DNA of 64,000 bases from Neopusillimonas maritima (GCF_040930455.2 NZ_CP170494.1); one strand, 5' to 3'. Numbered from the stretch's first letter, positions 44,041-53,924 are shown. The notes: generated by a model from the sequence alone, not told the origin. Numbers and translations are program-made.

Positions 44041-44784
44041 ATGAGTGAATATTCAGATACTTCCATTCCCGAGCCCTTGGTTTTTGCACCGGCCCATCAG
44101 GCTGCGCAACAGCTTTTTGTTTTACTGCACGACAATGCCGCCGATCCGGCGCAATTGGAGTTGTTGAAAAAAAACCTGATGAAAGCTTTTCCTCAAGCCG
44201 TTCTGGTATTGCCATACGGGCCTTTACGGTCGGAAGAGGCCGTTCATCACTGGTTTGACCAGACTGAGCTAAGTGAATACAACTACATTGGGCGTGTAGA
44301 GCGTGCGCTACCCGATTTGATCCGTTATGTACAAGAAGTGCAGGCTCATTTCGAACTTACCGGTGAGGCAACCGCTTTGGCGGGGTTTGGACAGGGGGCC
44401 ACGATTGCGCTTGAAGCCTCGTTGGCACAGCCCGACCTGGCAGGTCGGGTGCTTGCTTTCTCTGGTTGTTATGCCCGCATGCCGACAGAAGCGCCGCCGG
44501 CGACCACATTGCATCTTCTGCATGGCGAAAATGATCCCATTGTGCCGAGTTCAGTCATGCAAAGTGTACATAATCAACTGGCCGGCCTGGGGGGCGACTC
44601 AACGCTGGATATTGCCTCATCAGTGGGGCACGAGTTGCATGAAGCGCTGGTAAAACAGGCAGTGTATCGCTTGCAAACTTGTGTACCCTTAAGAAGCTGG
44701 AAAGATGCCTTAAGTGAACTGCAGTCGCGTATGGCCTCCGATCAACCTGCATCGTCAGTGCCGCCCGGAACAACCCTTCACTGA
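44041..44784 (+). CDS. YpfH-like serine-hydrolase homologue with Gly at the nucleophile position
   Basis: 247-aa alpha/beta-hydrolase of the carboxylesterase/phospholipase (YpfH) type. The acid GENDPIVPSS and the histidine in SVGHELHEA are in place, and the oxyanion region FVLLHDN is present. The nucleophile elbow reads GFGQGA where family members have GFSQGG, so the serine is a glycine (GGA at about 44389). It is predicted to be inactive or to use another residue. 7 bases overlap the convergent NRDE gene. Confidence 0.75.
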   Translation: MSEYSDTSIPEPLVFAPAHQAAQQLFVLLHDNAADPAQLELLKKNLMKAFPQAVLVLPYGPLRSEEAVHHWFDQTELSEYNYIGRVERALPDLIRYVQEVQAHFELTGEATALAGFGQGATIALEASLAQPDLAGRVLAFSGCYARMPTEAPPATTLHLLHGENDPIVPSSVMQSVHNQLAGLGGDSTLDIASSVGHELHEALVKQAVYRLQTCVPLRSWKDALSELQSRMASDQPASSVPPGTTLH

Positions 44785-45557
44785 ATTGACCAATGCCAAT
44801 CGTGGCGTTCTGTTTCCCGGCCTTGCGGGTTATACGTTAGCTCACTGAAGATAGCCCGCCCGTTACGATGAACGGCAATGACGCTGGAGCAGCGGGTGCC
44901 GTAGTTGGGGCTGATGATGAAGGGGCTGCTTAGAAGACGTTCTCGTTCAAGATCAAGGCCTGTATCGGGCAATAAATGATCGGGGGCAGGGGTTGTATCT
45001 TTCAATAATTCAAATACCCGGTTAATTGAACGTTCCAGGTGCTCAATGGGGAAATGTCCCAGCAACTCGCGCAGGCGTTCAGTTTTGGGCCAATCCGTAT
45101 CCAGTAAATGGTTCGATAACACATAACGTCCGGAGGCCAGGGGCTGAACATCGTGAGGATTGGCGGTTTGGTTACCCACGTAAACAGCCTGGGCTGCTTG
45201 GCCCACGATAAGGTTAAACCCCTGATATTGTTGGCCCTCTTGCGCGACGGCGTGTGCGTAGGTGTCGGCCTGCCGGCTGCCGGTTAAAAAGTTTTTGACC
45301 AGTTCGCCGCGCGAAACGGGTTGTTCAGGCCCTTGCAGGCGTAAGTCACGAAAATTCGTTAATAGCGCAAAGCGGCCGGTGCGGCTAATGCCCAGCCAGG
45401 TGCCTCCCGCCACTTCATCCTTACCTGCGATGATGTCTGGATGGTTCATCCAGGGTGCGGCGGTAAGTGTTGGTCGGGCATGAAATTCGTCGCGGTTGGC
45501 TGCAATGAATAACGGCCAATCGGGATGGGCGTTTAACGCCAGGTAGGCAATACACAT
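44778..45557 (-). CDS. NRDE (TANGO2-like) family protein
   Basis: 259-aa protein of the NRDE/TANGO2 family, Ntn-hydrolase-like, beginning MCIAYLALNAHPDWPLFIAANRDEFHARPT. The Cys at position 2 would be the N-terminal nucleophile if Met is removed. Function in bacteria unknown, with a role in heme handling proposed for relatives. It is 7 bases downstream of pbpG. Confidence 0.88.
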   Translation of the reverse strand: MCIAYLALNAHPDWPLFIAANRDEFHARPTLTAAPWMNHPDIIAGKDEVAGGTWLGISRTGRFALLTNFRDLRLQGPEQPVSRGELVKNFLTGSRQADTYAHAVAQEGQQYQGFNLIVGQAAQAVYVGNQTANPHDVQPLASGRYVLSNHLLDTDWPKTERLRELLGHFPIEHLERSINRVFELLKDTTPAPDHLLPDTGLDLERERLLSSPFIISPNYGTRCSSVIAVHRNGRAIFSELTYNPQGRETERHDWHWSIQ

Positions 45558-45564
45558 AGGCCCG

Positions 45565-46398
45565 TTATAGCATGGCCAGATCGATGTTTTTTTCCAGATA
45601 ATTACGCACCCGCACGGCATCACCTATACGGGAATAGCGCCCTTGAGAGTTCAGGAATACCATAGCGACATCCCGGCCGTCGATACGGGTAACCATGACC
45701 AGGCAACGACCGGCTTCATTAATGAACCCTGTTTTGGATAACTGCACCGCCCAATCATCGTTTTTAACCAGGCGATTGGTATTGTTATAGGTCAGCGAGC
45801 GCCCGTTTTTCAGCGTAACTTTATGGCGTTCATTGACGGTATAACGTTGAATGAGTGGGTTTTCGTTGACCGCTTCCAGCAGCTTGATTAAGTCGCGCGG
45901 AGTGGAAACATTATCGGCGGATAGCCCCGTAGGGTCGACAAAGCGAGTGTGTCGCATACCCAATTCCCGGGCTTTATCATTCATGGCCCGAATGAAAGCC
46001 GGTAGCCCACCTGCATAATAGCGGGCTAATGCGTGTGCCGCGCGATTTTCCGACGACATCAGTGCCAGTAAAAGCATGTCGTCGCGGCTGAGGGTTGTGC
46101 CAACCGCCAGGCGTGAACGCGAATGGCGTAAACGGTCGATATCCTCGTCGCTAATTGTGATTTTGGTTTGCAGATTCTGCCCGGCTTCGGCCACAATCAG
46201 GGCAGTCATGAGCTTGGTAATGGAAGCGATGGGACGCGTGTCTTCACTGTTCTTGTCGTAGAGTACTTTGGTACTTTTCAAGTCTTGAACAAATACGGCC
46301 TCAGATCGCATAGGATCGGCCTGAACGGGGGGGGCGAAAGTAAAGCCACTGATCAAAAGCAGTAAAGCGGTGCAAAGTAGGTGGAAAGATCGCAGCAT
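45565..46398 (-). CDS. pbpG: D-alanyl-D-alanine endopeptidase PBP7
   Basis: 277-aa periplasmic penicillin-binding protein of the low-mass type, with a signal peptide (LLCTALLLLISGFTFAPPVQA). The catalytic motifs are SITK, SEN (SSENRAA) and KTG (LSKTGFINEAG). It cleaves peptide cross-links in peptidoglycan. It is short like PbpG and lacks the C-terminal domain of PBP5. Confidence 0.93.
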   Translation of the reverse strand: MLRSFHLLCTALLLLISGFTFAPPVQADPMRSEAVFVQDLKSTKVLYDKNSEDTRPIASITKLMTALIVAEAGQNLQTKITISDEDIDRLRHSRSRLAVGTTLSRDDMLLLALMSSENRAAHALARYYAGGLPAFIRAMNDKARELGMRHTRFVDPTGLSADNVSTPRDLIKLLEAVNENPLIQRYTVNERHKVTLKNGRSLTYNNTNRLVKNDDWAVQLSKTGFINEAGRCLVMVTRIDGRDVAMVFLNSQGRYSRIGDAVRVRNYLEKNIDLAML

Positions 46399-46529
46399 AA
46401 TGAGTTCAGGCCGGGTTTCGATGATGACCGAATCATATCAGAACAAAAACAAAATTTTCATTAAATTTAGTCACTTATAGGGTTTTCTTTAATAATATTT
46501 GAGGTTTTTTGGCTACGTAAGGAAGAAAT

Positions 46530-47045
46530 ATGTCTCAAGAATCGGTTGAGCAGTTGGTAACGGGGCTCAATATGCAGCCGCACCCCGAAGGGGGGTATTA
46601 CAGCGAGACCTATCGTGCCGCCGATCAGGTCACGCGTTTGTCCGATGGTGCGGTTCGCAGCAGTTCCACCGCTATTTATTACTTATTGAATAATGGCGCC
46701 TATTCGGCATGGCACCGCATTGCGTCGGACGAAGTGTGGCATTTTTATGCGGGGGACCCTTTGCTATTGCACGTATTGGCGGGTGATGGTGATTTGCAGA
46801 CTCATCGTTTGGGCCACCCTTTGGCGCATGCGCAGGCGGTTTGCCAGGCTGTTGTGCCTGCGGGGAGCTGGTTTGCCGCGCAACTGGAGCAACCGGCCGG
46901 TTATGCGCTTTTGGGTTGCACTGTTGCGCCGGGGTTTGAGTTTTCTGAGTTTGAGTTGGCCAAAGCCGATGATTTACTTGTGCAGTATCCACAGCACGCT
47001 GAAGTTATTCAGCCCTTGCTCGCTCGTGGGGGCGTTCAGGCCTAA
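46530..47045 (+). CDS. DUF985 cupin protein
   Basis: 171-aa cupin of the DUF985 (YML079W-like) family: MQPHPEGGYYSETYRA, STAIYYLLNNGAYSAWHRI, DEVWHFYAGDPL, GCTVAPGFEFSEFEL. Binds a small ligand in a beta-barrel; function unknown. GGAAG precedes the ATG. Its stop overlaps the 3' end of the split DUF924 gene by 4 bases. Confidence 0.87.
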   Translation: MSQESVEQLVTGLNMQPHPEGGYYSETYRAADQVTRLSDGAVRSSSTAIYYLLNNGAYSAWHRIASDEVWHFYAGDPLLLHVLAGDGDLQTHRLGHPLAHAQAVCQAVVPAGSWFAAQLEQPAGYALLGCTVAPGFEFSEFELAKADDLLVQYPQHAEVIQPLLARGGVQA

Positions 47046-47253
47046 AAGCCTGATCCGGGTTGCTTCAGAAATTCGATTTCTTCGGCGGTAGAGGGGCGCC
47101 CCAGCGCTTTATTCCGATGCGGATAACGCCCGAAGCGTTCCAGTATTTCTTTATGCTTTATTTCGAATTCAAAGTTCGTTTCAAGCCCTGGCTGGTCATA
47201 GAGCTCCATTGCGATTTCGTGAATTCGGATCGATTCGCTGTGCATGTGTCATT

Positions 47254-47298
47254 GATCGAAATATTGGAGCCACCGGTTGTCGAAATTATGGAGCCACT
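47254..47298. repeat. IS21 left-end repeats (2 copies)
   Basis: Two copies of about 20 bp with the pattern (G/T)(A)TCGAAAT(A)TT(G)GGAGCCAC at 47254-47273 and 47279-47298. They match the right-end repeats in opposite orientation and are probable transposase binding sites. Confidence 0.7.
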
Positions 47299-47346
47299 TT
47301 TTGATCGTTTTTTACTCCCTCCGGCACCGCAATAATCGCCTGTTTT

Positions 47347-48126
47347 CTACCCACGCGCAACGTCTGTTTTTTTAACGTCTCGAGGCTTTCGGTAGCTCTT
47401 GCCCTGCAAAGTCAGTCGGTAGGCGTTGTGTAACAAACGATCCAGGGTTGCCGTGGCCAGCAATTTGTTTCTGGCAAATGCCTGATCCCATTCACCAAAC
47501 TCCAGGTTGCTGGTGATGATGGTTGATCGCTGCTCATAGCGATGGGCAACCAGTTCGTGGAAGTCCTCATCCTGGGGCGAAGTCATGGGATACAGGCCGT
47601 AGTCATCAATGATGAGCAGGCTTACCTTGGCCAGCCTGGCAAACTTACGATCGTAGTGACCCGTGATCCGGGCTTTGTGCAGGTGGCCAAGCAGTGACTT
47701 TTGGGTGATAAACAGCACGTCCTTGCCCTGACGAATGGCCTGGTGGCCAATGGCTTGCGCCAGATGACTCTTGCCCGTGCCGGTCGGGCCACAGATGAGC
47801 ACCGGGCAGGCCTCACCCATGAAACGACAGGTCAATAAGTCACTGACCAGGCTTCTGTTGAGGGTCGGGCAGGCGGCAAAGTCGAACTGCTCTATCGTTT
47901 TGCTGGAAATCAAAGAGGCTTTCTTGAGCAGCAGCGCACTTCGGGTTTGATCGCGCCGGGCTAATTCATCACCCAAGAGCATCTGCAGGAACTCCAGGTG
48001 GCTGAGCTTCTCGTCGATCGCTTGCCGAATCCGGATGTCGAGCGAATCTGTCACGCCTGAGAGACGAAGCAGGCGCAGCTGTTGGGCGACTTCTGGATGA
48101 TATTGGGTGGCAGTAGTTGGTTTCAT
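47347..48126 (-). CDS. istB: IS21 transposition helper ATPase IstB
   Basis: 259-aa AAA+ ATPase that helps the IstA transposase choose target DNA. Walker A GPTGTGKSHLAQAIG and Walker B LLIIDDYG are intact, and the N-terminal helical domain (LRLLRLSGVTDSLDIRIRQAI) is present. Overlap or tight spacing with istA (16 bases) is usual. Confidence 0.93.
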   Translation of the reverse strand: MKPTTATQYHPEVAQQLRLLRLSGVTDSLDIRIRQAIDEKLSHLEFLQMLLGDELARRDQTRSALLLKKASLISSKTIEQFDFAACPTLNRSLVSDLLTCRFMGEACPVLICGPTGTGKSHLAQAIGHQAIRQGKDVLFITQKSLLGHLHKARITGHYDRKFARLAKVSLLIIDDYGLYPMTSPQDEDFHELVAHRYEQRSTIITSNLEFGEWDQAFARNKLLATATLDRLLHNAYRLTLQGKSYRKPRDVKKTDVARG

Positions 48127-48142
48127 GGTGCCAGCTCTCCTC

Positions 48143-49733
48143 TTACTGCAACATCATCTGGCGGGTGTCACGGGCAAAGCGACCCTTGCCTTGATAGGCG
48201 GACGAGGCGGCCAATTCACCATCAGTGTCGGGCAGCAAACCGGCTTTGGCCTCTTGCTGTAACTGTTCGATGACATGGCGCATGACCTTCGGGGAAATGG
48301 AGTCCACGACACCGCATCGCTGACAACCCAGCTCCAGCCAGCGGTCACCAAACTCCTGGCGCAACCGCAGCAACCCCTGAACCGTGCGCAGCCTTTGCAA
48401 GACACGATCACTGAACAGATTCATGATCAGCGCATGACAGTGTGGGCCAATCGCCTGGGCTTGCTCCCGACACCAGGCCGGTGACTGCATGAGCCAGGCG
48501 ACTGCGGCCTCAGGCATGTGATCGTCAATCGTTCGACGCTGCCCGGGGCGCTGCCCCCTCGGGTGAGTGCTCACCAGATCCTGGCCATCAAATCATCTCC
48601 ACGGTCGAGGCGCACAGCCGAAGCCGCACCGTCTGCCCCACCAGACGGTAGGGGACGGAGTACAAACACCGCTCATGCTGAACATGACAATCGCGATGAA
48701 CCTTCGCTTGCGCATACCAATAAAGATCGGGCCTGCGCTCAGGCAATGGCTTCAGGTAGGGGCGCTCCAGCTCAAATTGCTCCAGTGGCTTGGCGTAGGT
48801 GCTGCCATGGGTGCGTTGCCCCGCTACATTCACCACCCAATCCTTGGCCTGCTCATTCAAGTCTGCCAGGTTACGAAACTGGCGCGTGGGCAGAAAGTTG
48901 CGCTTGACGTACTTCACCCCAGATTCGACCCGTCCTTTCTTCTGCGGATCGGCCGGGGGACACGGGTCAATCAAAAATCCATAGCCTTGGGCAAGCTCCC
49001 CATAGGCACGCTGCACCTCAGTCTCATGCAGCACCGCCTTGGTGATGGCGCACTTGGGGTTGTCGATGATTAGCCGCGCCGGGGTGGCGCCAAAGAACTC
49101 AAAGGCACGCTGGTGACAGCGCAACCACGTGGCCACGGTCTGGTCCCAGACAAACTCTACGTACTGGTGGCGGCTGGCGCACAGCGTCATGACAAAGAAC
49201 CAGGTTCGCTTGGGCTTGCCGGTGACCGGGTCTGGCAGGAAAGGACCTGCACCAAAGTCGACCTGTGCCGCCTCTCCAAGCTTGAAATCCAGAATCATCG
49301 TGGGACGAATCTGAGGCTCAGCGGCCTTGAGTTTATTGACGGCACGACGCACCGAGGAGTAGTGGCATCGCACGCCATGATCACGCTGCAGGGCCGCATG
49401 GATCGCGACCGTATTGACCCCGTGCCCAAACCATTGGGCAATCAGTGCCAGGTGCTCAGTGCTTAACCCGCTTTGCCGACCAACCGGACGCAAGCTGGCC
49501 TGGGTGCGGTGCTCACGCAAGGCCAGCTCAATGGCTGCCAGTTCCGGCAAAGGTGTTTCTGGATCCAGCCACCCTCGGAGTCTGGCAATCTGGCCAATCT
49601 CGTTGGTCTTGTGCCGTCCCATGATCCCCGAGCGGGCAATGGTCCGCTCACTTTGCTGCTGTCGAAGTCGGTAAATGACTTCCCTGTATTCATGCATATC
49701 GATTCTCCGGTTTGCCATCTCCTTCTCCCGCAA
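48143..49733 (-). pseudogene. istA: IS21 transposase IstA, frameshifted
   Basis: The N-terminal part with the helix-turn-helix and the DDE integrase core (residues to about 380, IILDFKLGEAAQVDFGAGPF, PARLIIDNPKCAITKA, CPPADPQKKGRVESGVKYVK) is read from 49733 and stops at the TGA following CASTVEMI. The rest of IstA (STHPRGQRPGQRRTIDDH onwards) continues in a second frame from 48574. Comparison shows one extra base near 48593 (minus strand ATGATTTGATG where ATGTTTGATG is expected). It looks inactivating rather than programmed. Confidence 0.85.
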
Positions 49734-49798
49734 CGTGTGGCTGACAGGAAAAGTATGGCGTTGAATAAACCGGAGGGGGTCGGATCAGCCTACCGGGC

Positions 49799-49922
49799 TG
49801 GCTCCATATTTACGATCACCAACTGGCTCGATAATTTCGATCACGGATTGGCTCGATAATTTCGATCATCACTGGCCCTATATTTACGATCACAGGTGGT
49901 TCCATTACACCGATCACTGACA
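49799..49922. repeat. IS21 right-end repeats (about 5 copies)
   Basis: Five tandem variants of roughly 22 bp with the pattern TGGCTC.ATA.TTTACGATCA, the last at the tip reading TGGTTCCATTACACCGATCA. They are inverted relative to the left-end repeats, as in IS21 ends. Confidence 0.7.
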
Positions 49923-50447
49923 GCATGTAAGGTAAATACAGGAAGCCCAGTTGCGGCGGCTTGAACTGCTTGTCGAGTCCCTGTGCAACAGCTTCCTGCG
50001 CCAGCGCCAACGCCAGGGGGTCGCACGCGAAAGCACGCGACTGGTTACGGTAAATATTGCGTGAAAACTGATCCAGCACGATGATTTCGGCTAAACGGCC
50101 TTGTGGCGTTTTGCGCCATTCATATAGCTCGCATAGTGCGGCCCGGTGGTGCAGTTGGCTGAATCGCTCACGAACTTCAGCGTCCAGCGCATCGTCTTTA
50201 TCGAACCATTGCTTTGGGGTAAGTTCGTGAAACCAAAAGTTCAAAACGTCGTGTGCGCTGTGCATAATTTGTTCCAAAAGCGGTTGAAAGTAACTATCTG
50301 ATTCGTGTCAGGCCATCCTTGTCGCGATAATACGTGCTTACGCGTGTTTGTTCTAGTTGAGGCTTTAGAGCCGGACCAGTACAGTGAGGCTTCGGGTGTA
50401 CAAGTTTTCATGTGCTGGTGTGTTATTCGTTGAAAAGGAGCAGGGAT

Positions 50448-51743
50448 ATGGCTTATGTATTTCCGGGAACGCAAGGTATTGGCGAAATTGGCGAACAACT
50501 TGAGCTTGATCTGACACCGGAAGAGGTGTCTGAATACCACGCGTATTTGTCGGCGCTTACGCCGGCGTTTCATCTTATAGAACAATTACCCGACGAAACG
50601 CCGCCGGTTAAGTACCCAAGAACGCCGGGTTATCGCCCTGAGGGTTCGGAAAACCAGCATAACGGCTGGGTTGTTAAATCCACCATTAAAGGAGCGGCGA
50701 AAGGTAAGCTGAAAGGTAAAACACTGGCCATTAAAGACAGTGTGAATGTGGCAGGTGTGCCCATGAGCAATGGGGCTTCCATTTTAGATGGTCATGTGCC
50801 CGATTTCGACGCCACAGTCGTTACCCGTATCCTTGATGCCGGTGGTGAAATTCTGGGTAAAGCATCGTGCGAATATCTTTGCTTTGCGGGGAACAGTGTG
50901 ACTGGGGTGAATGGGCCGGTTCAAAATCCGCGTGCGCCGGGGCGTAGCGCCGGTGGTTCCAGTACGGGCAGTGCCGCCTTGGTGGCCGCCGGTGATGTCG
51001 ACATGTCGATCGGCGCCGATCAGGCCGGTTCCATTCGTATGCCGGCGTCGTTTTGTGGCATTGTGGGTTTAAAACCGACATTTGGCCTGGTGCCCTACAC
51101 GGGGGTCGCGGGGATTGAATACACCTTCGATCACGTCGGCCCCATGGCGCGCACCGTGGCTGATTGCGCCTTGTTGCTTGAAATCATCGCTGGAGAGGAT
51201 GGTATCGATGGCCGCCAGCGCAATGTCGAGGTTCAACCGTATACCAAAGCGTTGGGGCGCGGTGTGAAGGGCTTGAAAATAGGTGTGGTGAAAGAAGGGT
51301 TTGGGCGTCCCGAAACAGAGCAAGGCGTCGATAACGTTGTTCGTACTGAAATCAAACGTCTGAAATCTTTAGGCGCGACCGTCGAGGAAGTCTCCATCCC
51401 CTGGCATAACATCGGTTCGGCTTTGTGGTTACCTATCGGTATCGAAGGTTCCTATCATAATATTGTGCGGGGTCATGGCGTGGGTTATGGCGGCATCGGC
51501 GCGTACTCCCTAACCTATATGAAAGCGTTCGAAAGCTGGCCGGCGCATGCCGCCGAGTTGGCTGCACCGATAAAAGCTGTGTTGTTGTCGGGCCGTGTGC
51601 TGGAGCGCCACGGCGGCCGGCTTTATGCCAAAGCTCAGAATCTACGCCGTCGCTTGCGTAATGAATACGACGCATGGCTGCAGAAATTCGATGTGCTGGT
51701 AATGCCCACCACCCCCATGACAGCCACACGGTATCCCGCATAA
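50448..51743 (+). pseudogene. Amidase-signature protein, 3'-truncated
   Basis: 431 residues of an amidase-signature enzyme (usual length about 500). The catalytic Lys (LAIKDSVNVAG), cis-Ser and Ser (GRSAGGSSTGSAALVAAGD; GADQAGSIRMPAS) are intact. The C-terminal 70 or so residues are missing: after VLVMPTTPMTAT the frame runs RYPA and stops at TAA (51741). The following bases belong to a different, 5'-truncated gene. The missing part closes the substrate channel in known amidases, so the protein is probably not functional. GGAGCAGG lies before the ATG. Confidence 0.85.
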
Positions 51744-52281
51744 CGAAGGCGATCTTTTCCCGACTGAGGAAGCTATCGAAGAAAACGCGCAGAGACTCTT
51801 AGATAGCCTCGAAGATGTGGGGACTAGGGAGCGTGAAAGCACATTCATCAGTTGCTGGCATGAAAGCAGGTACGAGTCCGAAGCAATGTGGAAGCTGTAT
51901 TCCACTTCAATGAGCCACGCCTTAGCCATCCAGACGACCGTGGGCTCCATTTATACTGCACTTGGTAAAAATCCAGATATTTCAATCGGCCGAATCGAGT
52001 ACGTTGACTTCGATGAGTACTTCGCCGATGTAAATGGTGCCTTCTGGCGCAAACGAAAACCCTTTGAGCATGAACGCGAAGTTCGCCTTTTAGTCAGCGA
52101 CGATAGCCAAGTAGCCTTGGGCCTTGCACTTCCATGCGATATTCCAACTCTTATTCAATCCGTGGTCGTTTCACCAAAGGCTCCCGATTGGTTCCTACTG
52201 CTCGTAGAAGACCTTACGGTGAAGTTTGGATTTCAATTACCTATAAGTAAATCAAGGCTGGCTGAACGGCCGTTTTTTTAA
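51742..52281 (+). pseudogene. DUF2971 gene fragment, 5'-truncated
   Basis: The frame reads NEGDLFPTEEAIEENAQRLL, then FISCWHESRYESEAMWKLYS, ALAIQTTVGSIYTAL, KRKPFEHEREVRLLV: the C-terminal part of a DUF2971 protein, a family common in accessory and phage-defence regions. It has no start codon or ribosome-binding site at the junction; the first 5' portion is absent. Base composition is more AT-rich than the amidase. Marks the start of the acquired segment. Confidence 0.7.
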
Positions 52282-52676
52282 AGCTGTGACGTGACACTTC
52301 AATCGATAGGAGATATGTCGGCAATCCGGGTCATGCTTGCATCTCAAACGTTGAGCGACTGCTCTCGTCTGTCGCCACCGACGGCTATTGGCCGAAGGCT
52401 GCCAGAGCCGTACGACTGAAATCGGCCCAGAGTTGAGAGTCACGGATGTGTGGCTTGGCTTTAGCGCTATTTATTTATTACCTGTAACGATCATGGGGTA
52501 AGCCTGTGGTAGCTAAAGCGAATTATCACCAGCATCTAATCGCAGACCAAGCATGAAGTCTAACTTGAAATAAATTCAACGACTCGAAAGTCAGGGCGCT
52601 TCACTTTTCCGCATTTGTTGAGGAGGCTCATCTCAGCTACCCACCATTCTGAAATTTTAGTTCCGGCTCTTGCGTT
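52282..52676. other. Gene-free spacer between the DUF2971 fragment and the vanA operator
   Basis: No open reading frame with homology that I recognise; sequence composition is mixed. It may be a scar of rearrangement (short stretches resemble broken reading frames). No tRNA, repeat or clear promoter seen apart from the operator that follows. Confidence 0.5.
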
Positions 52677-52680
52677 AAAA

Positions 52681-52717
52681 TGTCCGCTTGGTGTATATTA
52701 TTATCGCCAGACGGACA
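52681..52717. promoter_or_regulatory. Palindromic operator A upstream of vanA
   Basis: Arms TGTCCGCTTGGTG and CGCCAGACGGACA flank an 11-base centre TATATTATTAT; AAAA and TTTT extend the symmetry to 45 bases. It shares arm sequence, spacing and AT-rich centre with operator B at 54830. The centre looks like a -10 box, so a bound repressor would cover the promoter of vanA, which starts 107 bases downstream. IclR encoded at 54007 is the likely ligand (inference). Confidence 0.7.
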
Positions 52718-52823
52718 TTTTGGGCTCTATCATCAGTTCACATCGAAGATACATTGGTTCGTAATACGAACTGGAAGAGTCTTAATCGTTGATTTGTTTT
52801 GTCGAGAATTATAGGAGAGAGAC

Positions 52824-53855
52824 ATGTTTCAAAAGAATGCGTGGTACGTAGCAGCAACCCCCGACGAAATTGATGGAAAGCCTCTAGGCAGAAAAATCTG
52901 TAATGAGCAAATCGTGTTTTATCGTGGCCCTGATGGCAAGCCGGTAGCCTTGGATGATTATTGCCCGCACCGCGGCGCACCCTTGTCGCTAGGCAAGGTA
53001 GAGAGTGGAAAGCTTATCTGCGGTTACCACGGATTGGGAATGGGAAGCGAGGGTAAAGCGGTTTCAATGCCAGGGCAGCGAGTCTCAGGTTTTCCTTGTG
53101 TACAAAGCTACCCGGTAGAAGAACGCTATGGCTTTATTTGGGTCTGGCCCGGAGACAAAGATAAAGCTGATCCCGAGCTAATCCACAAGCTTCATTGGGC
53201 GGACAACCCAGATTGGGCCTATGGCGGTGGTTTGTACCACTTCAATTGCGATTATCGATTCGTTATCGATAACTTGATGGATTTGACGCACGAAACCTAT
53301 TTACATCCTACCAGTATTGGTCAGCGTGAAATTGAGGAAGTGCCTCCGACGAGTCGAATGGAAAATGGTAGCGCTATCACCAGTCGCTTCATGCATAACA
53401 TCATGGCGCCACCCTTTTGGAAAGCTGCATTGAGGGGCAATAATCTCAAGGATGATGTACCTGTAGATCGTTGGCAGATCTGCCGCTTTTTTCCACCAAG
53501 TCATGTAATGATTGACGTGGGCGTAGCTCACGCTGGTCACGGTGGGTTTGAAGCTGATCCCGCGCACAAGGTGAGTAGCGTCGTGGTGGACTTCATTACG
53601 CCAGAAACTGAGACATCGACTTGGTATTTCTGGGGTATGGCGCGTAACTTCAATGCGCGTGACCAAGGGCTCACTGACCAGATTACTAGCAATCTTAGCA
53701 AAGTGTTTTTAGAGGACAAGGAGATGTTGGAGCGTCAGCAAGTTAATGTCGAGCGGACTCGTCGGCCTCTGCTCAGTCTCAATATTGATGGCGGCGGTAT
53801 GCATGCGCGTAAGATTATTGATCAGCTTGTATCAGAAGAGCAGTCTACGTCGTGA
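52824..53855 (+). CDS. vanA: Vanillate O-demethylase oxygenase-type Rieske protein
   Basis: 343-aa Rieske non-heme iron oxygenase, very like VanA, which demethylates vanillate to protocatechuate and formaldehyde. The Rieske cluster ligands are CPHRGAPLS and CGYHG; the mononuclear-iron site is NLMDLTHETYLH. Other VanA-typical stretches are KNAWYVAATPDEIDGKPLGR and NIMAPPFWKAALRG. GAGAGAGAC precedes the ATG. The reductase it needs, VanB type, is encoded about 9 kb away on the opposite strand behind insertion sequences. It could equally use a related methoxybenzoate (syringate, veratrate). Confidence 0.9.
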   Translation: MFQKNAWYVAATPDEIDGKPLGRKICNEQIVFYRGPDGKPVALDDYCPHRGAPLSLGKVESGKLICGYHGLGMGSEGKAVSMPGQRVSGFPCVQSYPVEERYGFIWVWPGDKDKADPELIHKLHWADNPDWAYGGGLYHFNCDYRFVIDNLMDLTHETYLHPTSIGQREIEEVPPTSRMENGSAITSRFMHNIMAPPFWKAALRGNNLKDDVPVDRWQICRFFPPSHVMIDVGVAHAGHGGFEADPAHKVSSVVVDFITPETETSTWYFWGMARNFNARDQGLTDQITSNLSKVFLEDKEMLERQQVNVERTRRPLLSLNIDGGGMHARKIIDQLVSEEQSTS

Positions 53856-53924
53856 TTTGATGTGCAAGGCGCACGACATCTTATCTGATGTTGTACGCTA
53901 CCGTTGAATTGAGCCTTATAAGTT

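Larger units (their letters stand above)
47247..49922 (-). mobile_element. IS21-family insertion sequence (istA, istB)
   Basis: 2676-bp element with ends TGTCATTGATCG and CGATCACTGACA (imperfect inverted repeat) flanked by the 5-bp target duplication GCATG (47242-47246 and 49923-49927). It holds istA and istB on the minus strand. Several short internal repeats near each end, typical of IS21, are listed separately. It split the DUF924 gene. istA has a frameshift, so this copy is probably not self-mobile. Confidence 0.93.
47042..50265 (-). pseudogene. DUF924 gene split by the IS21-family element
   Basis: Two parts of one DUF924 protein on the minus strand. Residues 1 to about 114 lie at 49923-50265 (DVLNFWFHELTPKQWFDKDD to LGFLYLPYM). 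The C-terminal part lies at 47042-47246 (MHSESIRIHEIAMELYDQPG to EEIEFLKQPGSGF). Joined at one copy of GCATG, they restore the family motif FLYLPYMHSES. The element between them (47247-49922) interrupts it. Both halves keep the reading frame, so the insertion is probably recent. Confidence 0.9.

Noticed and set aside
48143..49733. Programmed frameshift in istA
   Set aside because: No slippery heptamer is evident at 48593 and IstA of IS21 elements is normally read in one frame; a single extra base is the simpler explanation.
49799..49922. CRISPR-like short repeat array
   Set aside because: The repeats are imperfect and tandem without uniform spacers, and lie at the end of an IS21 element where multiple terminal repeats are normal.
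50448..52281. Amidase-DUF2971 fusion protein
   Set aside because: The amidase frame stops at 51741; the DUF2971 frame is a different one. They are two broken genes side by side.
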